Assembly (NCBI RefSeq): GCF_010093535.1
Contig: NW_022985197.1
Span: 383,254 to 447,253 of the forward strand
DNA from: Lindgomyces ingoldianus
Lineage: Eukaryota; Ascomycota; Dothideomycetes; Pleosporales; Lindgomycetaceae
DNA: 64,000 nt
Direction: 5' to 3'
A program made the translations under genes and the position numbers. The notes below the pieces were generated by a model that searched no databases, was not told where the DNA came from, and saw only the letters and a program-made list of their open reading frames with translations. This document shows, piece by piece, positions 11,308 through 23,930 of the stretch; within the stretch, counting starts at the first letter, position 1; every line of letters begins with the position of its first letter.

Positions 11308-12419
11308 GCCCCTTGACGTTGTCCCTATATTTTAACTTGGTGTTCCCTTGATACCGTTATGGCAGCCTGTCATGTGGTCGTGGCGGCCGTCGGCGGAACT
11401 AAAACGGCGTGACTGTGGCTTTCGGCAGCACCAACACTAGTGGAACTCGGTAGTTCTTAAGTTTACTCCCGTTTAGTGTGGTGGTTGGGATAGAAATCGC
11501 GCACTAAGATAACGTTACATCAATCCAACGTAATGAGAAAATGCTTCTTAGACATGCAGGCTCACCAAAATTTCAAGTATTAGCCCTGCGACTCTTCTCG
11601 ATTTTAGATGTTCTTGACAGATACTTGAGTTAGTAGAAGTCGAGTGCAATGCGGCTGAGCAGTTGCGCAAGGATAGGGTCGAGAGGAATGAAGACTTGGC
11701 GGGCTTGATTAGATCTTTCGTTGGTTTAGCGGAGAGAACGATGGCGACTTTCAGCACTCGAGGGCGACGTGATGGTATGTGTCCACGTTATAAAGTAGGT
11801 ATTACTGCGCGTTGGACAGCATCTCGAAGTATGTCGGATGGCTGTGTCGAGCGGCTGAGCTGTTAACGTTGGAACGCCGGGACGCTGACTAAAAACCGGC
11901 CTTGCCGGATTTACTTATATTCCTAACGCTTGTGCAATCCGCACAGCCACAGGTCTTTCAGTAAAATACCCGGAGATTGAGGTGCAGGATTATCTCGCAT
12001 TAGCCAGGATTGGCTGCTGTTAGAAATACGAATCGACGTGGCCACCCTGCATGAAGTTGCGCTTCGCAGCACGCAAAGGGCTAACAATGACTTCCGAGCA
12101 CTGGAGGGAGGTTCTAAGGCTTAGAAAATGTTATTCTACAAAAAATTTGAGCAACAAAGGCTTAACGTTAGCGTTATGGGAAGTCTGTTACGCCACGAAA
12201 GGAGGCCCATTACAAAATAGGCGCGGAGGGGACAATGCGAACGTAATTTTAGGGAAGAGTGGATCATAGATATTCAGGATTAGGTACAGCAGGCTATTTT
12301 CTTTGAAATATCGCAATATTTAATGTGCGTATAGACTGTCTAGTTTCTGAAAGTTAAAGTACCCCTTATTTGTCTCGCTCCACAGGGTGTCTCGCCACGC
12401 AGGGACAGACATCATGTTT
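11308..12419. other. intergenic stretch between NLR pseudogene and TPR-kinase
   Basis: About 1.1 kb with no coding signal I trust. It holds the promoter of the TPR-kinase and the 3' side of the NLR pseudogene. Short open frames are present but have no recognisable content. Confidence 0.5.
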
Positions 12420-15400
12420 CTAAGAAAGATTAGAGTGCGACTGCAGCAGCTTGACAACCGCCTCGTGCCTGTTCGCTGCCGCCTTCGATAGCGGTGTCCG
12501 CCCGTACTGATCCCTCGAGTCGGCGTCGACTTTACCTGTCTCGAGCAGCAGCTCGACTGCTGCTTCGTTCCCGCCCCCTGCCGCCCTTGATAGCGGTGTC
12601 TGCCCAAACGAATCCTTCGATTCGGTGTTGACCTTGCCTGTTTCGAGCAGCAACTTGGCTACCGTCTCGTGCCCGACCGCTGCCGCCTGCGATAGCGGTG
12701 TCTGCCCGTCCTGATCCTTCGAGTCGGCGTCGACCTTGACTGTCTCGAGCAGCAGCTTGGCTACCGCCCCGTTCCCGCCGACTGCCGCCAACGATAGTGG
12801 TGTCTGCCCGTACCGATTCTTCAAGTCGGCGTTGACCTTGCCTGTCTTGAACCCATTCATTGCCACCCACGATAACGGTGTCTGCCCGTCCGAATCCTTG
12901 CCTGTCTCGAGCAGCAGCTTGGCTACCGCCTCGTGCTCGTTCGCTGCCGCCCACGATAGTGGTGTCCGCCCGTCTGAACCCTTCGAGTCGGCGTCGACCT
13001 TGCCCAGATCACTCCCATTGTTTAGCAGACCTATTATTTGCCCCTCAAGTCTAAAGTGTGCTGCAATGTGTACTCCTGTCATTTACATTGGCACTCTTTG
13101 ATAATAGCCTGAGTAGCTTCCGGACGCTATCATCGCCTGCCTGACGGCGGAGACCTTAGCTCTGCTCTCTAGAAAGTTGAGAATTAAGTCTTCTGTAATC
13201 AATGCTATGTGCGCATGATGACCCCAATATCGCGCTGCATAGTCATAAAGGATATTCGTCTGCAATCGTGCCTCAAACTCTTTATCAGACTGACAGAAAC
13301 CCGTCTGAAAGACGTTATATGAAAGGTAGGTAACGTAGGCTTTTATAATGTCTTTCTGGGCATCTGGAAACCAAGAACTCCATGTCTTCTCGAGGTATTC
13401 CTGCGTTGTATAATGGACCAACCAGATAATGTTACTCTCTTCATCAACCGTGACTAATCTAGCATATACTGAGACCATGTCTTGAATTTCTGGGAGGTTA
13501 TCTTTGTCAAGTTTTGGCTTACCAAATTCTACAGCAAGCGAGCGTCGAAGTTCTGTTGTCGTTATTTGTCTTTTAGCGCAGGTGATCCACGATAAAACTT
13601 TATTTTGATTCACTCCATGGCTCCCTCATATACATTAGTAAAAACCTAAACTTTCTTATGTTCACTCAATCCAGAGGTTTGCTTCCGGATGTCTTGTAAT
13701 ACATCTCTAATAGCTTTTGAAGTTACCTTGTCGTTTAATGACCTAATATAGATCTGCGCTAAAAGAAACCTAGAAGATAGTTAGTGCCTTAATTAATGTT
13801 TGCTTTAGCTGTAAACGTACTTTCTATCGACAGCTTCTGAGATTGAAACCTTAATTTCGCTTTGTAATTGTTGATTCTTCTGAACGAAAGACAACATTTG
13901 TCCAATGTAGCTTTCTAAATATCTCTACATCCTCACGGCTTGCACGAATCTCGAAAGATTCACTCTTGCCTTCGAATTGATTAACAATATCAGGAATAAA
14001 CCTCGAGGTTGCTAAGATATTGGTTTTATGTATATTCTGGAGGGTAAAGAGCTCTGAGAGTAGCCTAGCCCGGCAGCCATCAGATGCCTGGCATTCATCA
14101 AGTGCATCGATAATGACAAAAACTTTTGAATGCAGAGCAACCACAGATTAGAGGGTTTTAGTTATATCATCAAGTGATGGCCTTGTCCGCTCGGCGTAGT
14201 GTCGATCATACAGCTCTTTAACACTACTTGGCAGTGAAGATTGGCTCTGCACGAGTTGTTTTAGCAGACTCTCTAGCAAGTCATCAATCTTCTGCTCGTA
14301 TTTCCGCTTGAAATTTCAATAGATATATGCAGTGCCAATCGTCGGGTCGTCGGAAAACTGGGTAGTCAAATGGTTAACGATGATTGATGTAAGGATCGTC
14401 TTTCCTGCTCCGGGAATGCCTGGACAGAATAACGTCTGTTCATCTGTTGTCAGCCAAGTCTGGTACTCTCCAGAGTCTAAAAGCCATTGGCCAGTTCCCG
14501 ATTGTCGCCTTTTAAAGTTGTCACTTTGCTGAGGGCCATAGTCTATTGGGGTAAGCCACGTAAGGATCTCAACCTTCTCGTATCTATCCAACCTAGACCT
14601 TATCGTTTCTACATTTGTTCTAGTATTTGATATAGCGCCAAGCGCTTTATTTATTATTAGATGCTTACTGCTACCATACAGAGGCTCGAGATGACTAACC
14701 ACTAGAGAAAATAGCGCTGATCCTACTCTCAGCTTCGACCTTGTTTGGGAGAATTCTGCAGAGAAGATCTTTTGCGTATGCAGCCGCTGCCATTGCCGCA
14801 TACCCTTGCCACTCCTTGTTCTTATGGGTGTCGGAGTAGTCGCAGATGCCACGAATGACTAGGCAGGGAAATTGGTTCATTAAACCAGCTGCTTCCATCT
14901 CAAAACATAGAATATCGTATTCTTTTGCAAACTTATCTCGAAGCAAGGCATCCTTCATCAATTGGTTCGCCGAAGCAATCAGACCGTAGTGAATTGCTGG
15001 ATTATCCTCTACTTCAGTCCGTTCGCCTCGCGGTTCTAAGTTCAACGGGTGGTCACCACAGGCTACCGCACAGTTTCTTTCATCATTTAGAGGATGTACG
15101 ACTCCAGTTTGATACAGTCGGTCGCTACTTGGGGCAGGACGCTGATACTTCTCCCGCAGCCTTAGTTTCTTCTCGAGAATACTGTTAATAGCCTCTTCAA
15201 ACCGATGACCTTCGCTTTCATACTGTGCCTTAAGTCCAGTAACTGCAGTCCGTAGGACTGTTGGTGGCTGGTTTAAGAATCCGGTGGGCTGAAAGCTCTG
15301 ATCTTGGATCGCTTTGCCAAAGTCATACTGAAACACACCACCCTTTCCATCACGAGGAGTACTGACTACAATGTCGCCTAGGCGGATATCATGCTTTGAA

Positions 15401-15690
15401 CTTGGTGCGCCGCCGCCGATGCCAACCATCAGACCGATTCTAACGTTAGGAAAGGTGTGGAGCATGTCTCTTGCGACGCTTGTTGCCGAGGAAATACCGT
15501 ATTCTCCTTCAGGCAAGACAGCAATAACGACATTATGTTTTCCAATGTTGCCGAGTGTGTAATCGTTGTTGTCATGAGGGAGCACATATTTTGGTCCATC
15601 GTGCCTTTCGTCGAGGAAAGCTTGAGCAGCAACGTATTCCGTAACTATAGCGCAGATCCAGCCGACGGTGTAGTCCTTAGGGTCCGACAT
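12420..15690 (-). pseudogene. broken PNP-NACHT-ankyrin NOD-like receptor
   Basis: Reads from ATG 15690 down to 12420. Domains in order: a PNP/UDP-phosphorylase-like domain (starts [19 protein letters not shown]; glycine-rich [20 protein letters not shown]), a linker, a NACHT NTPase (Walker A GIPGAGKT; Walker B FVIIDALDE), a winged-helix/C-terminal NACHT region (VLSWITCAKR, VHYTTQEYL), then six or so ankyrin repeats with the DGQTPLS-A pattern. Lesions: a frameshift near 14700-14715; a TGA at 14316-14318 after AYIY; a TAA at 14148-14150; a frameshift near 13920; stops plus a frameshift between about 13615 and 13680; and a TAA at 13083-13085 just before the repeats. One real intron, 13770-13820, is preserved and joins DRK to FLLAQ. 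Family knowledge: such STAND receptors act in fungal non-self recognition. It cannot make a full receptor as read; the separate PNP part (15690-14695) is still open. Confidence 0.9.
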
Positions 15691-17741
15691 GCTCACGGGT
15701 AGGGCACTATGGAGGCAGGCGAAGAGACGAGGTCTTGAAGAGGACGAATTCAGATATGGTCGCAATTGTTTTCGGACGAAGTCGTGTAACCTCAGCCTAT
15801 TTGAGATATATCAAGCGCTCAACATCTCGCAAGCAGCAAGAGATTTGGACAGTGTTATAGGAAATGAAATGCGGGAATGATGAGAAGGAGGAAGGAAGTA
15901 GAAGGAAGTAGAAATATTTGCAGATTCAGCCTCCCCAAGGCTGAAATCTAGAGGAGTTTCTCAGCTGCGGCTTGGCTGCAGCACAGCTGAACTTATAGGT
16001 GCCACATCAACTTGTCTTTTATGTGGTGTGTGGTCCGAGTAACTGGAAAATTATTTAGATATTATCCCTAAAGTCAAAGCCATATGTTGAGCGCAATTCT
16101 GTCATCTAGCGCTAAGAATCTGACTTTAACAGCCGCGAACGCTCCAGCTCGTAGTCCGTGGAAGTGAACGAAGTAGCTCGTGGCGCAGCAAGCGGAGTCT
16201 CAGTCTGCTTGGCCGTCCATTGACACTTCAAGAAACTACGGTACAGTTAATTTTCTTCGGATACGGTGTATGATACCATACGACTAGCTTCATTTTTAAT
16301 ACAGGATAATATAAGCGATGATTAGTGCTGTGTCTTGGTGTGTACGCCTTCCATTGCCAGGAGAAGAATTGATGATAGTTTTCGATGGCTGAATATTTTC
16401 AAACCAAAAACGATATTCTTGCCTGGAGGAACTTTCGTGGTAAAGCTCCGAAATTAAAAACCTTTCCAATATCCTTAATACAGCAGGGGATTCGGCTCAA
16501 ACGATTCTCCATGCTATGACCAGACCGATTGAGAGCATAACTAAGACTGCTGTATTTTTCTGCTACAATCTAGGAACACGTAGAGAAATAGCCGAAGAAC
16601 AATCATCATGAACTATAGCTTCATAGAGTCTCGAAGGAAGACTTGAGATGCTGGTCAGTGGAAGTAGTTTCGGCACGGTGGGGTTCTCGCCACGTACGGT
16701 GGAAGTTTATCCTTCACGCACTACCTAGGAGAGGGGTGAAGTGCAATTGGGGCATCAAAGGTTTAGTCTACTGAAGTCTACTTAATCTACCTATTGACAA
16801 TTAGATGCCACTTTTAGGTTTACGCCTAAACAAGTGGTTCCGCTCGATAGGTGGCAATCCATGTGCATGGAGACCAAAGTCTCGGAGCGAATATCTCCAT
16901 CTGAGCTGATGAAGTGGGTAGTGCTGACTGCAGAATCCTAGATCGGGACCCTGGCTACGAAACGGGAGAGTGCGGACCTTAATACTCAAATAACAGAACC
17001 TCCGAGACCTCATCACTAACATGAAAGCGGACGTTGTCTCTATGTACTGAACAAGACGGATGGAAGAAGATGAGCCGAAATTTGTTCCTCCAGGCGCTTA
17101 TTTCTCGTTTCAGGTGAATTCGGACCAACATATCTACCCTAAGTTCGTGGGCAATCTGAGTTCTGAGGGATTTTCTGTGGTAAACGATTAGGGATGCTTG
17201 CCAGCTTTGGCTACTAGTTCGGGTTTAAGGTATTGGGTTTGTATATGAGGCTTGTAAACACAAGTATGGCATTTCTTTCCCTTTCTTGCGGATTCCTTCC
17301 ATCTAGTAAGCTAAGGGTGAGAAACTACACTAATATGTTTAATTTAGTTACAGTTCAGAATGCGATTCTCTATAATTTTATTCAATCCCTCTCTTCAAGC
17401 CGACTAAGTTGTGTTCTGTTATCTCAGTATACCTTTGCAAAGTAGAAAAGGTCAAGCCCTCGAAATCAAGTACATCATTGCTGACGACACTCTTCTCAAA
17501 GCCTCATCAACGCCTAATTGCCTTTAAATTCTACTAGCTACATATAATCGAGGGAGGGTTTTTAGCCCGGGTCCTGGGTCTCCGAATCTTCTCGTGGACC
17601 TTTCTTCCTTCCGTTCTTTCTCTGACCAAGCCGATGGCTCTATCTCATTTAGTGGTATATTTGGACGAGAATATTTTTTACAACTGGAGTAAGATCCATT
17701 CAGTAATACTTCTTCTCTTTAAGATCGCGGCCCCCAGAAAT
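15691..17741. other. intergenic stretch, no supported gene
   Basis: About 2 kb between the start of the NLR pseudogene and the stop of the DUF3433 gene. It holds the former NLR promoter and the 3' UTR of the DUF3433 gene. Open frames at 16801-17022 and 17233-17445 show no domain or splice support. Confidence 0.5.
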
Positions 17742-20700
17742 CTATCCTTCTGCCCTTCCAACATTAATGCCATACCTCTTCCTCACTTCCTTCACTTCTT
17801 TCCCCCCCCACCATCCTAGACTAAATAGCCATCCCTCAAAAACGCCTTGTTTCCTCCATACATTTTCCCCCATCCACTCAGCACCCTTTGGAACAACTTC
17901 CCTCTCCAAAACCTCACTTCCGGCAATTAAAACTAACATTCCCGCAATCGAACACGGACTATGCGGTAACACGGTCCGTAGATCACCAGCCAGTACCCAG
18001 GCCACGGCGATTAGCAGCAAGATCACACCCAATAGAATCTGTAGCACAAGTTTCGGTGTAGCATTCTGTTTCAGGCGGTCTCTCGGCGCGAGGGTTGAGG
18101 CTGTAAAGCTGGTTTGCTCCTCGTTCTGCTCCTCATTCTCATTCTCGGGGCTAGAAGCAGTGGTATTGGGTGACCGCCTCATTCCTCGGTTTAACGCCTC
18201 CGCCATATACTGCCCATATGTCTTCTGAATCCCTCTCGTCGCTATTTCCGTGTCCCGAAGCTCATCCAACGATATTCCCCCCGGGCCGAATATTACGGCC
18301 TGGAGGAACCTATCTAATTCCCTCTCCATAACAGAGTCTTGGCCGGGGAAGTCAAATGAATTGATTGAGATGTTGAGTCCGAGCTCATATTGAAAATTGC
18401 CTACCGATACAGCCTTGAATTCATCTGGTACAGGAGGATTTCTGCGGTCGATGCTAAGGTCTGGCCCCACGAACGTGGTTATAGTATCCACTCGCTCAAT
18501 CGCCTGACTGCACGCCAATACCGTGGTATTCTCGGTCGATATATGTTTGGTAAAACCAGTCTTGTTAGCAAAAAACACTCCAAATGCAAATGCCAGACTC
18601 GGACAATCGTCGGAATCGTTGTTTATATCCTCCATACGTCCCATGGGTGTCCATCCAGTGCTATTGGCTCCGAAACAAAAACCCATTGTGACGTCGGCAG
18701 TGAATTTACTGTTATTCTGGTTCTGCCTTTCCATGCTTTGAAGGCATTTGGATGGAAGCGGGACTTTGGCATAAACGTTGACGTCTGGCTCCACGAACAT
18801 CGTGCTACTCAAGCAGCCCGAAAGAGGGGGGTTCACTTTCGCAGTAATGCTTTCGCGGGCAGCGGCGGTGCAATTTAGAGAAGCTCGGTATGCGGGGACC
18901 GTGGCTGTGATTGACTGTTGTGCGTTGTTGATGACCCCGGCATGCTCGTCTGAAAGCTGGAACCGGGGAAAAACCAGGTCCTGGTACGTCGATGGCGCAT
19001 CTGTCATGTTGAAATGTTCAATGAGATTGAAAGCGAGGCTCACGTTTGTCAAGTTGGTGTTGTTGTTCCCCCAGCTGAGATCGAACGAGTCGAGGCGTTG
19101 GAGCGTTATATCCATCTGTTGCGATACAGTGTCACTGGAGTATAGCGCGGACACAACAATAGTCAGCACCGATGCTAACAACGACGCTGTTGCTGAGAGC
19201 ACTACGGTCGGAATTTGAGCTCGAACCGCTTCAAATATCGCGGGAACAGATCCCGCGCCGAGGTGGTGGACAAGAACACTTCGACGGGCCGGAGCGTTTG
19301 ATTTGTGCATGGTTTTGAATGGTGCCAATAAGCGGAGATCGTAGGAGATAGACTTGATCATCGTATGAACCAGTGCCATGACACCAGCGGGTATGATGTT
19401 GGCGAGCACCTGAGCAGTACGGAGGGAACTGATGGACGTGAAACCGCTGTTTTGGTCCGAAAGTCTCTGGAGGATTTCAAGAATGATGATGAGAGTAACG
19501 GGGAGGAGAGTGGCGAAAGAAAAGTAAGGGATTTGGATGGGCAAAGGCTTCCACCAGGGTCCCCCCCCTTTAGAAGCTGCTTTAGACTGCAAGGGACTTG
19601 TAGAGTTAGGAGAGATTTCGATGCGGAAAGCCGGAGATTGCTCATCTTCTATAGAGACGATATTAGTGAAGATCTGTGTTCCCCCAAAACAGGACTCGAG
19701 GGGTATTTCCCCAGGGTGAATCTTCTTGCTCAGTGTAGCATTAAACTCCTTACTTGAAGCCATGATGGTCAAAATGCCAGCCATAGATGTCGGATTGCAA
19801 GGCACAACATCCCGAGGACGGAATAGTAACACCACCACTAGAAGGCCAATTAATAGAACAAGGCCCACACCTGTTAGCCACACTGAGAGAATAACAGGAT
19901 GCAGGCGATTCTCAACATACTCCACTGTTGCCACTGGTGAATATCCATTGGTACCCACGAGTAGGTATTGTCTCGCGAGCTGCGAAGTGACCCCTTGATA
20001 ACAAGTCTCCGCTGTTGAAATAAGCGTATCCGGGTCCATAAAAGCGCTTAGACTAGACCCGTTGTTCACGGCCCGCATCAGACGAAACATTCCTCCCTCG
20101 TCGAAAGTATTCAGGTCGTACCAATTCGGTGCGTCGTTATCGCGAACATTGAAAGTTCCCATAGTGAACAGTTTCCAGAGAGCGCCTGTGAGGTTGAGGT
20201 TGCTGACGCCGTAAATCGTGTCGTTTGTCTTCACCCCGTGATAATTTTCTTTGACGCTTTGAATTGCTCTTGGGTTCGCCAGGGAGCCCGTGAAAGTCAA
20301 GCTTGCTGGTCGGAGGGAGTACCGTGGGCGGCAGATGGCTCCCGTCATTGTCGTTGCTACCTCCGAGATGTTCTTCTTATCGGACCCCTTTCCAAAGTCC
20401 TGTTGAATGACAGCGAAAATTATCCGAGTGTTGTCGGGGCCATCGCCGCATACTGTCCCATTATAGCGAGGCCCCGTAAGTGGCTGCCATATCGCTGACA
20501 CTTCCTTCTCACCGCATGATCGCGCTGTAGGGTCGCATCTAACATCTTGGGAATACGGATACTCAAACGAGCATTTCGAGTCTGTGAAATTGAGATTAAA
20601 CCTAGGGCCAAGTAACGAAACATTGGCGACCTCGCAGTTCAACTCGGGGAAGAAGGCAACGGTGTCTGCGGTGACAGTTGCATTACTCGTCGGAAGCCCT

Positions 20701-21693
20701 TGCGCCGGCTCTATCGTCTCATAAGCCAGATTTGCAAAACTTCCATTCGGATGTGGAAGACCTTGCGTAAGGATACCACTGTAGGCTGCGAGTGCTAGTG
20801 TCGATTTGTAGGCTGTATCTAGCGAACCCCTCGCGAATCGTGTCGTCTGCAACATGGGGAAATTGTTATTAGTCAGCGTAATCGGTCCTACAGTGAGGAG
20901 CGCAGTGGATAGAATCGTCTGTGTAGATGAAATGTCAATCCCAGAGCGTTGGAGCATCTCGAGAAGATCAACCTACGAGGAGTTCCAACAATCCCGCGCC
21001 AACAGTCGTTGCAACCACAACCCAATGTGCATTCTTCCAAGCGTCTCTTCCAGAAACGACGAGGTTACTTGAAACGTAATCGAGTAATACGCTCTTCTCG
21101 GCTGAAGCATCGCTTTTGATCATTTCCTGCCATGGAACAAGGACTTTAGACCAGAAGTCGACTTGTATCCACATACTAGAAAGAATAATGAACACTGCCA
21201 GTGTTGGATGATTAGTCTTCAGTCCCATTTAGGAATTCTGAAGAAGATACGTACAGGCCGTTGGTCCGTACTTCCAACTATACGCATTCTGCAGAAGATA
21301 CGTATCGAAGCCATGGTGCGCGTGGGAGAAATAACACAGGAGACCGAGTCCGACGAGCAGCGCTGCGAGGAGGGATGCTAGAGATATAAGCACGGTTTTG
21401 TGGAACCATATTGGATTCCACATTTTCGGATGGGGGATGTTAAGGGGTTTGTTGGCTTGCGGTTTTGAAAGATTGGGCGAGGTGGTAGTGCTTGAGTCGT
21501 TGACATTTTCATCTGTGATGCGAATTTTGCTGTCAACTTGGTTACGGTGCTCTGGTTTTGGTGCTAAATGTATTGATTTGGATAGAAGGGGAGTTGCCTG
21601 ATCAATGCGTTCTGGTGCTGAATGTGTTGGGTCGGATAACAGGGGAGTCGATTGCTGCAATTCGTAAATTTCGCCGCTAGTCATTGCGTTCAT
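17742..21693 (-). CDS. large multi-pass membrane protein, DUF3433 family
   Basis: Three exons on the minus strand: 21693-21255, 21194-20977 and 20918-17742. They encode 1,277 residues. Introns 21195-21254 (starts GTACGT) and 20919-20976 (starts GTAGGT, ends ACACAG) are GT-AG and restore one frame. The ATG at 20957 is therefore not a start, because it lies inside intron 2. The first 90 residues are cytosolic and polar, with two copies of a TPLLS dileucine-type motif. TM1 lies at about residues 99-121 (from WFHKTVLISLASLL), and the segment WIQVDFWSKVLVPWQEM is typical of DUF3433 (PF11915). Large extracytosolic loops rich in N-glycosylation sites and cysteines alternate with further membrane segments, in two similar halves. 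The function of the family is not known; a cell-surface or secretory-membrane protein is likely. The gene is intact. Confidence 0.85.
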
Positions 21694-23930
21694 GGAGATG
21701 CCTGTCGTGAAAGCTCAAATCGAATTCGGATTTCAAACGAGGTTTCCTCAAGCCCGATAAATGTATTGTGGAAGACACTATCATTTCTAACGTGCGTAAG
21801 CGATATGCTGGGGAGGGGGGGGTTTCGCAGCTCCCGTGTCCATACGCCACCACACCCAGAGGCACAAAATATATACCGCAAAGTCTCGTTGGAGGTAAAA
21901 ATAAACATTAAGCATGCTATGACAAGCTACTGTTGAGCAGGCGGAGGGAGGGATGGCGCCAGCCGCCAAGACGGATGCCATGCCCTGGCGCGATTTATTT
22001 TAGGAGAAAAAGTTTCGCATATATCTTTCGTATCTAGAAAGCACGTAGGCTTGGGCCTGAATGTCAATATTATCTGAAAGCATTTTTCTTTGAAGAACTA
22101 GAGAGGCGCGTTTTGCCAGTAGCAAATGTTAACATGAGCTTCCTGTAAAATTTTATACTCGTGAAGTGATACATCTCCTCCCTCCCCTTATCGATGTAGT
22201 TGTGACCGCGTGGGATGATTGGCGGTAGGGCTGAGGCGGAGTCGGGGAAATAGTTCTCGGTCAGACGAGATTCACACTGGGGATCCTAGTAAGCATTCAA
22301 ACGAGCGAATCAAGAATCTCATAACATGTTGTCAGCCAAATTTGAAGATTTTCCTAATCAAGCAATGAATGATGTAGTGCTCTGCACTGCCACATTCCCA
22401 GTAACGCCTCATCGTTTCACTTGGCCCTAATTCTGACCCACCACATCTGAGTGTTCATGGACCAGAGACTGATACAACTTCCTTCCCTTGCTTCTGCTTC
22501 GCCTTAACTTAATAGAGTGTTCAACTCCGAATCGCGGCCAACCCTGAGCATCTTTCTCAGGACAAGAAAGCGGTTGCATCCGTATACCGAACGGTCTCAT
22601 CGCCTCGTCGTCTCTTATCATAGAGTGGAGTTGAAGCATTATTTTCCATGGAATGAAGAATGGAGGTGAGTGTCGATCAAGGTTGGAACACAGCATCTGA
22701 ATCGGGTTCCAATGACTAGTGACAGATTTGAGGCTGGCAGTTAATTTAAGTTGGAGCTGCTTGGTGTTTCCGCGAGTATACCGGTGTGAAGTCTGTTTCC
22801 AAGGCAGTGAAATCCTTTCCATCGCCGTATGAAGGGGGAGCAAGCGCAACATGTTGGCACCCATCTGGGTTCTAGGAGACGTCAGTGCCATTCAATAGGA
22901 GGTATCGTTAAAAAACACCGTGAAGTAGAATGCCCTTCGGAGATAATTGGATGAGGCAAAGCGAACGTACCGAACAAACTGAACTCTCCGAGTTTGAACG
23001 ACTCCTCGCCTCCGCGCAGCGAGCTTCATACATCCATGTTATGCGAAGGAGATCGTGAATAGTAAGGTATGTTGTCGACATCTTCGCAGGTGTGTTCGAG
23101 TCCTTGTCTTTCCGCCTTGTCATCGACTAGTCTTAACAGTACAGTTTCTTCGTCTATTTTTCAAATCTAGGAACTCCAAAAGGCGCGAACCAGGTCATCG
23201 GATACCATCGAGGAAACAGAACAGCCAGCGTTATCTATATAAGCCTCATTTGCGAACTACACAGTCCAGACGCCAAATCCCTCATGTCCGTCTCAGCCTG
23301 GGACAGTGCGGATGCATTTGGTCGGCGGACGGTGTTTGGGCACTTCCCGACGTCCGCGCACCATCCGATATCGTAAATCCGTGATTTCCGTCAACATGTC
23401 CGAGGGGTTTTAGTGGCAGGGTGGCATGGACGCGTAAGTTTTCGCTGCTGCCTGCAGAGATGAATATCGATTTGAGCGAGCCGGCAGCATAGTGCGGTTT
23501 CCGGTTTGTGCGTTCGATTTTTCTCAGCGCACGGTTCCTCACGGCTAAGGGGTTTCTTAGTCTGTCTTCGCACATTCCAATGGTATTGGAGCCAATTTCA
23601 GTATGACGTAATTTAGTACTTTGATAATGTGTTCCACTCTCCTCTCAGAAGACTTATTTACGTGGCAGCAAAAGCATAACTTCCAAGAAGTCTATAGACA
23701 AGCCATGGGTCTGCACGAACTTCCTCGCATGGTTGAGAATGCACCGTTCCTACTTCGTTCCAAGGGCGCAGTTCCCTAGATGTTTGTGAGTTCATTGCTC
23801 CTACGTGGTGCCAAGAATCTGGTAAACTAACCGTGGTTCATCCATCCTACACCGAAGTTAGCATTGATTCTTACGGAAAACCGAGATAAAACACATGATG
23901 ATGAGCCTGCCACACTGCGTACCCTCAGCA
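21694..23930. other. intergenic stretch, one doubtful small gene
   Basis: About 2.2 kb holding the promoter of the DUF3433 gene and the 3' UTR of the transcription factor. Minus-strand open frames at 23123-22908 and 22891-22427 could be joined by an intron starting GTACGT after residues SSVC, but the joined product has no recognisable domain and the acceptor is ambiguous, so I do not call a gene. Nothing else is supported. Confidence 0.4.

Noticed and set aside
20919..20957. ATG at 20957 as start of the DUF3433 gene
   Set aside because: It lies inside an intron; splicing to the upstream exons gives the conserved N-terminal membrane region in frame.
22427..23123. Possible two-exon small gene on the minus strand
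   Set aside because: A plausible donor exists, but acceptor choice changes the frame and neither product has recognisable content.
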